Notes under the pieces: model-generated
Seen by the model: only the letters and a program-made list of their open reading frames with translations
Told to the model about the DNA's origin: nothing
The model's database searches: none
Origin: Rhizobium sp. NZLR1
Lineage (GTDB): Bacteria > Pseudomonadota > Alphaproteobacteria > Rhizobiales > Rhizobiaceae
Length of the DNA stretch: 64,000 bases
Direction: 5' to 3'
Assembly (NCBI RefSeq): GCF_017357385.1
Contig: NZ_CP071632.1
Span: 2,671,501-2,735,500 of the forward strand
Translations under genes and position numbers: made by a program
Shown here: piece by piece, positions 62,283 to 64,000 of the stretch
How the letters are laid out: the number at the start of each line of letters is the position of its first letter
How positions within the stretch are numbered: the stretch's first letter is position 1

Positions 62283-62774
62283 ATGCCCGCATCTAAAGCA
62301 AAACAGCCCGCATCAAACTCCCCTAAGACTGATGGTGACGGCCGTAAGCTTTCGAACTTCCTGTGCTTTGCGGTCTATTCAGCCAATCTCGCCTTCGGCC
62401 GCGCCTACAAGCCGGTCCTGGACGCGATCGGCCTGACCTATACCCAGTATATCGCCATGGTCGCCCTTTCCGAGGAGGACGAACAGACCGTCAGCACGCT
62501 GGGGGAAAAACTGTTTCTCGAATCCAACACGCTGACGCCCATTCTCAAGAAGCTGGAGTCAGTCGGCTTTATCACCCGCCATCGCGATCCCGCCGACGAA
62601 CGGCAAGTGCGGGTGAGCCTGACGCCGGCGGGACGCGATCTTCTCGAAACCGATCCCAGCTCCGTCCTGATCGACGCCGTCGGCCTCGGCGATGATTTCC
62701 CCGTCGTACAGAAATCGGTGACGCGGCTGCGCGACAACCTGCTACGGGCACAGGTCAAACCGGAAAAATCATGA
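62283..62774 (+). CDS. OhrR-type MarR family regulator
   Basis: 163 aa from MPASKAKQPASNSPK. Redox-sensing Cys28 in NFLCFAVYSANLAFGRAYKP, the OhrR position, and a winged helix (FLESNTLTPILKKLESVGFI). Senses organic peroxides; its usual target ohr is not in this window. The AT-rich DNA just upstream (62222-62275) is the likely operator. May also affect the Nudix gene 9 bp downstream. Confidence 0.85.
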   Translation: MPASKAKQPASNSPKTDGDGRKLSNFLCFAVYSANLAFGRAYKPVLDAIGLTYTQYIAMVALSEEDEQTVSTLGEKLFLESNTLTPILKKLESVGFITRHRDPADERQVRVSLTPAGRDLLETDPSSVLIDAVGLGDDFPVVQKSVTRLRDNLLRAQVKPEKS

Positions 62775-62783
62775 TCGCGACAC

Positions 62784-63215
62784 ATGTCGGCACCTGGTGA
62801 TATGCCCGAGATCGCAATCGGCGCATTGATTGTGAATGCGAGCGTTCTACTCGCAAGGCGAAGTTCCGAACGCAAGACGCACGCGGATCGGTGGAGCTTG
62901 CCGGGCGGTCATGTCGAGAGCGGCGAAGACGCCGAGACGGCGATGCGCCGGGAATTGTGGGAAGAAATCGGCGTGACGCCGCAGCACTGGCAATCGGCAG
63001 GAATGTTCGTTTCGGAAAGCCCGCCCGGAGCATCCGCCACATTCCACGTCTATCACGTCGATCGATGGCAGGGCTCCCCGCGACTTATCGGTGATGAACA
63101 CACAGCGCTCAGATGGTTTGCCGCCGCCGAGATAGACTGCGAAACCGAGCTGGCACCGCCTCAGCTCGGTGAAATCCTCGCAAAGCTCGTCTCGCAGCAG
63201 AGCCGCAAAGAGTGA
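62784..63215 (+). CDS. Nudix hydrolase
   Basis: 143 aa with a complete Nudix box, GGHVESGED then RRELWEEIGV (G-x5-E-x7-REUxEExGU). ADP-ribose, (d)NTP or dinucleotide substrate cannot be told. Directly downstream of the OhrR-type gene, consistent with an oxidative-stress house-cleaning role. MutT-like length. Confidence 0.87.
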   Translation: MSAPGDMPEIAIGALIVNASVLLARRSSERKTHADRWSLPGGHVESGEDAETAMRRELWEEIGVTPQHWQSAGMFVSESPPGASATFHVYHVDRWQGSPRLIGDEHTALRWFAAAEIDCETELAPPQLGEILAKLVSQQSRKE

Positions 63216-63260
63216 AGGCGCGTTGCGCGAACCCGGTTCGGCACAATGCACTTTTTTGCC

Positions 63261-64000
63261 TTACTGGCGCAGCGATCCAAATGCCGTCCTCAGCTCAGCC
63301 GCCATAGCCATAGGCTGTTCCCAGGCGGCAAAGTGGCCGCCTTTGTCGAGCCTGTTGTAGTGAATGAGTTTCGGATAGGCCTTCTCCGACCAGCTCTTCG
63401 GCGCCGCATAGATTTCGTCGGGAAAGGCACTCACGGCAACCGGAATCTTGATGCCCCTGGGGTCGAAAAAGCCTCCCGATGGAAAATGCGCATTGTCCCA
63501 GTAGAGGCGTGCAGAGGAGATTGCGGTATTCGTCAGCCAGTAGAGCGTGACGTTGTCGAGGATATCATCCTTCGTCAGCCCCTCAGGCTTTCCGTCGAAA
63601 ACACGGGCGATCATCTGGTAGCTGCGTATGTCGTGGTCGAGCATCCAGGCCGCGAGACCGACCGGCGAATCGACGATCCCGTAGAGCGTTTGCGGCCGGT
63701 TGTTCATCTCGATGGCGTAGCCCAGCCCATTCTTGTAGAAGTCGTCGAGCTGATCCCAGGCGTGCTTTTCATCGGGCGAGAGGCCTGCGGGCGGCGGCCC
63801 GCCGGCGGCGAGCGCCTTGGCGATATCGGCCGGAACCGTGGCCGCCATGTTCGTGTGGATGGCGAGCAATCCCGGCGGTTCCTGCAAAGCCATCAGCTCC
63901 GTGACCGCATTCCCCCAATCGCCGCCCTGCGCCACGAACCTGGTGTAGCCGAGGCGCTGCATCAGCGTCACCCAGGCACGAGCAATGCGAGGAGGATTCC
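63261..64000 (-). CDS. Epoxide hydrolase-like alpha/beta hydrolase, N-terminus beyond window
   Basis: The frame is open to the right edge (reading into PPRIARAWVTLMQRLGYTRF). Nucleophile Asp in VAQGGDWGNAVTELMA, cap-domain Tyr in SARLYWDN, and the C-terminal catalytic His in DKGGHFAAWEQP. These are the triad of soluble epoxide hydrolases. About 246 residues are present; the family's N-terminal 120-150 residues are missing. Confidence 0.87.
   Translation of the reverse strand, partial: NPPRIARAWVTLMQRLGYTRFVAQGGDWGNAVTELMALQEPPGLLAIHTNMAATVPADIAKALAAGGPPPAGLSPDEKHAWDQLDDFYKNGLGYAIEMNNRPQTLYGIVDSPVGLAAWMLDHDIRSYQMIARVFDGKPEGLTKDDILDNVTLYWLTNTAISSARLYWDNAHFPSGGFFDPRGIKIPVAVSAFPDEIYAAPKSWSEKAYPKLIHYNRLDKGGHFAAWEQPMAMAAELRTAFGSLRQ

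Noticed and set aside
1..64000. CRISPR array, tRNA/rRNA genes, IS elements or prophage
   Set aside because: No regularly spaced repeats, cloverleaf-like segment, transposase or integrase sequence was recognised in either strand by eye; an RNA-gene search would be needed to exclude a tRNA fully.

Overview
The window looks like part of a fast-growing rhizobial chromosome (Rhizobium leguminosarum/etli type). The reasons are the aerobic (cob-nomenclature) cobalamin genes, the short palindromic intergenic repeats typical of Rhizobiaceae, two near-perfect EcfG-type general-stress promoters, an ars operon with an aquaporin in place of an efflux pump, and high-GC ABC/LysR/two-component gene content. 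The species call is inference. No rRNA, tRNA, CRISPR array, transposase or phage gene was seen.

Layout. 1-14.4 kb holds cobalamin biosynthesis in blocks: cobD-cobC-cobB-cobA (minus strand, all joined by 4-bp overlaps; cobD runs off the left edge), a nucleoside hydrolase and cobE (minus), a small plus-strand insert (TSUP permease, SnoaL-like protein, XRE regulator), then cobP-cobW-cobN-cobO (minus) behind a long cobalamin riboswitch. cobQ sits alone at 21.4-22.8 kb. 14.7-20.4 kb carries a ClC channel, a class III cyclase, small proteins and a LuxR regulator; two genes here have apparent frameshifts. 23.5-32.7 kb is a mixed region: an orphan betaine-type binding protein, an entericidin-like lipoprotein, LysR regulators, a LysE exporter, a GreA-like factor, MgtC, and three small stress-type proteins (DUF2171/DUF2945/DUF3008). 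Clean EcfG promoters precede MgtC and the small-protein group. 32.8-35.1 kb encodes two related double-receiver proteins, one with GGDEF. 36.5-38.6 kb is an arsenic locus (DUF6428 divergent from arsR-aqpS-arsC). 39-45 kb has an MscS channel, a DUF924 protein, a receiver-histidine kinase and an MFS exporter with a possible attenuator in its leader.

45.8-57.6 kb is the functional highlight. A tightly packed 13-gene plus-strand array encodes a complete carbohydrate-type ABC importer (binding protein, two permeases, a 70-aa membrane protein, two ATPases), then a DhaK-DhaL fusion, DhaL, DhaM, HPr, an enzyme I, a small HTH protein and a second DhaK. It reads as uptake of a polyol or triose followed by PEP-driven dihydroxyacetone phosphorylation, with a private PTS phosphorelay built into the same operon. 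57.6-64 kb holds hydrolases and esterases, an O-methyltransferase, a siderophore-interacting reductase, an OhrR-type regulator, a Nudix hydrolase and a truncated epoxide hydrolase at the right edge.

The most unusual sequence signals are a perfect 47-bp inverted repeat (82-nt spacer) inserted in frame inside cobN, a 21-bp tandem repeat inside cobC, the enlarged riboswitch, and clustered frameshifts near 17.7-18.7 kb.
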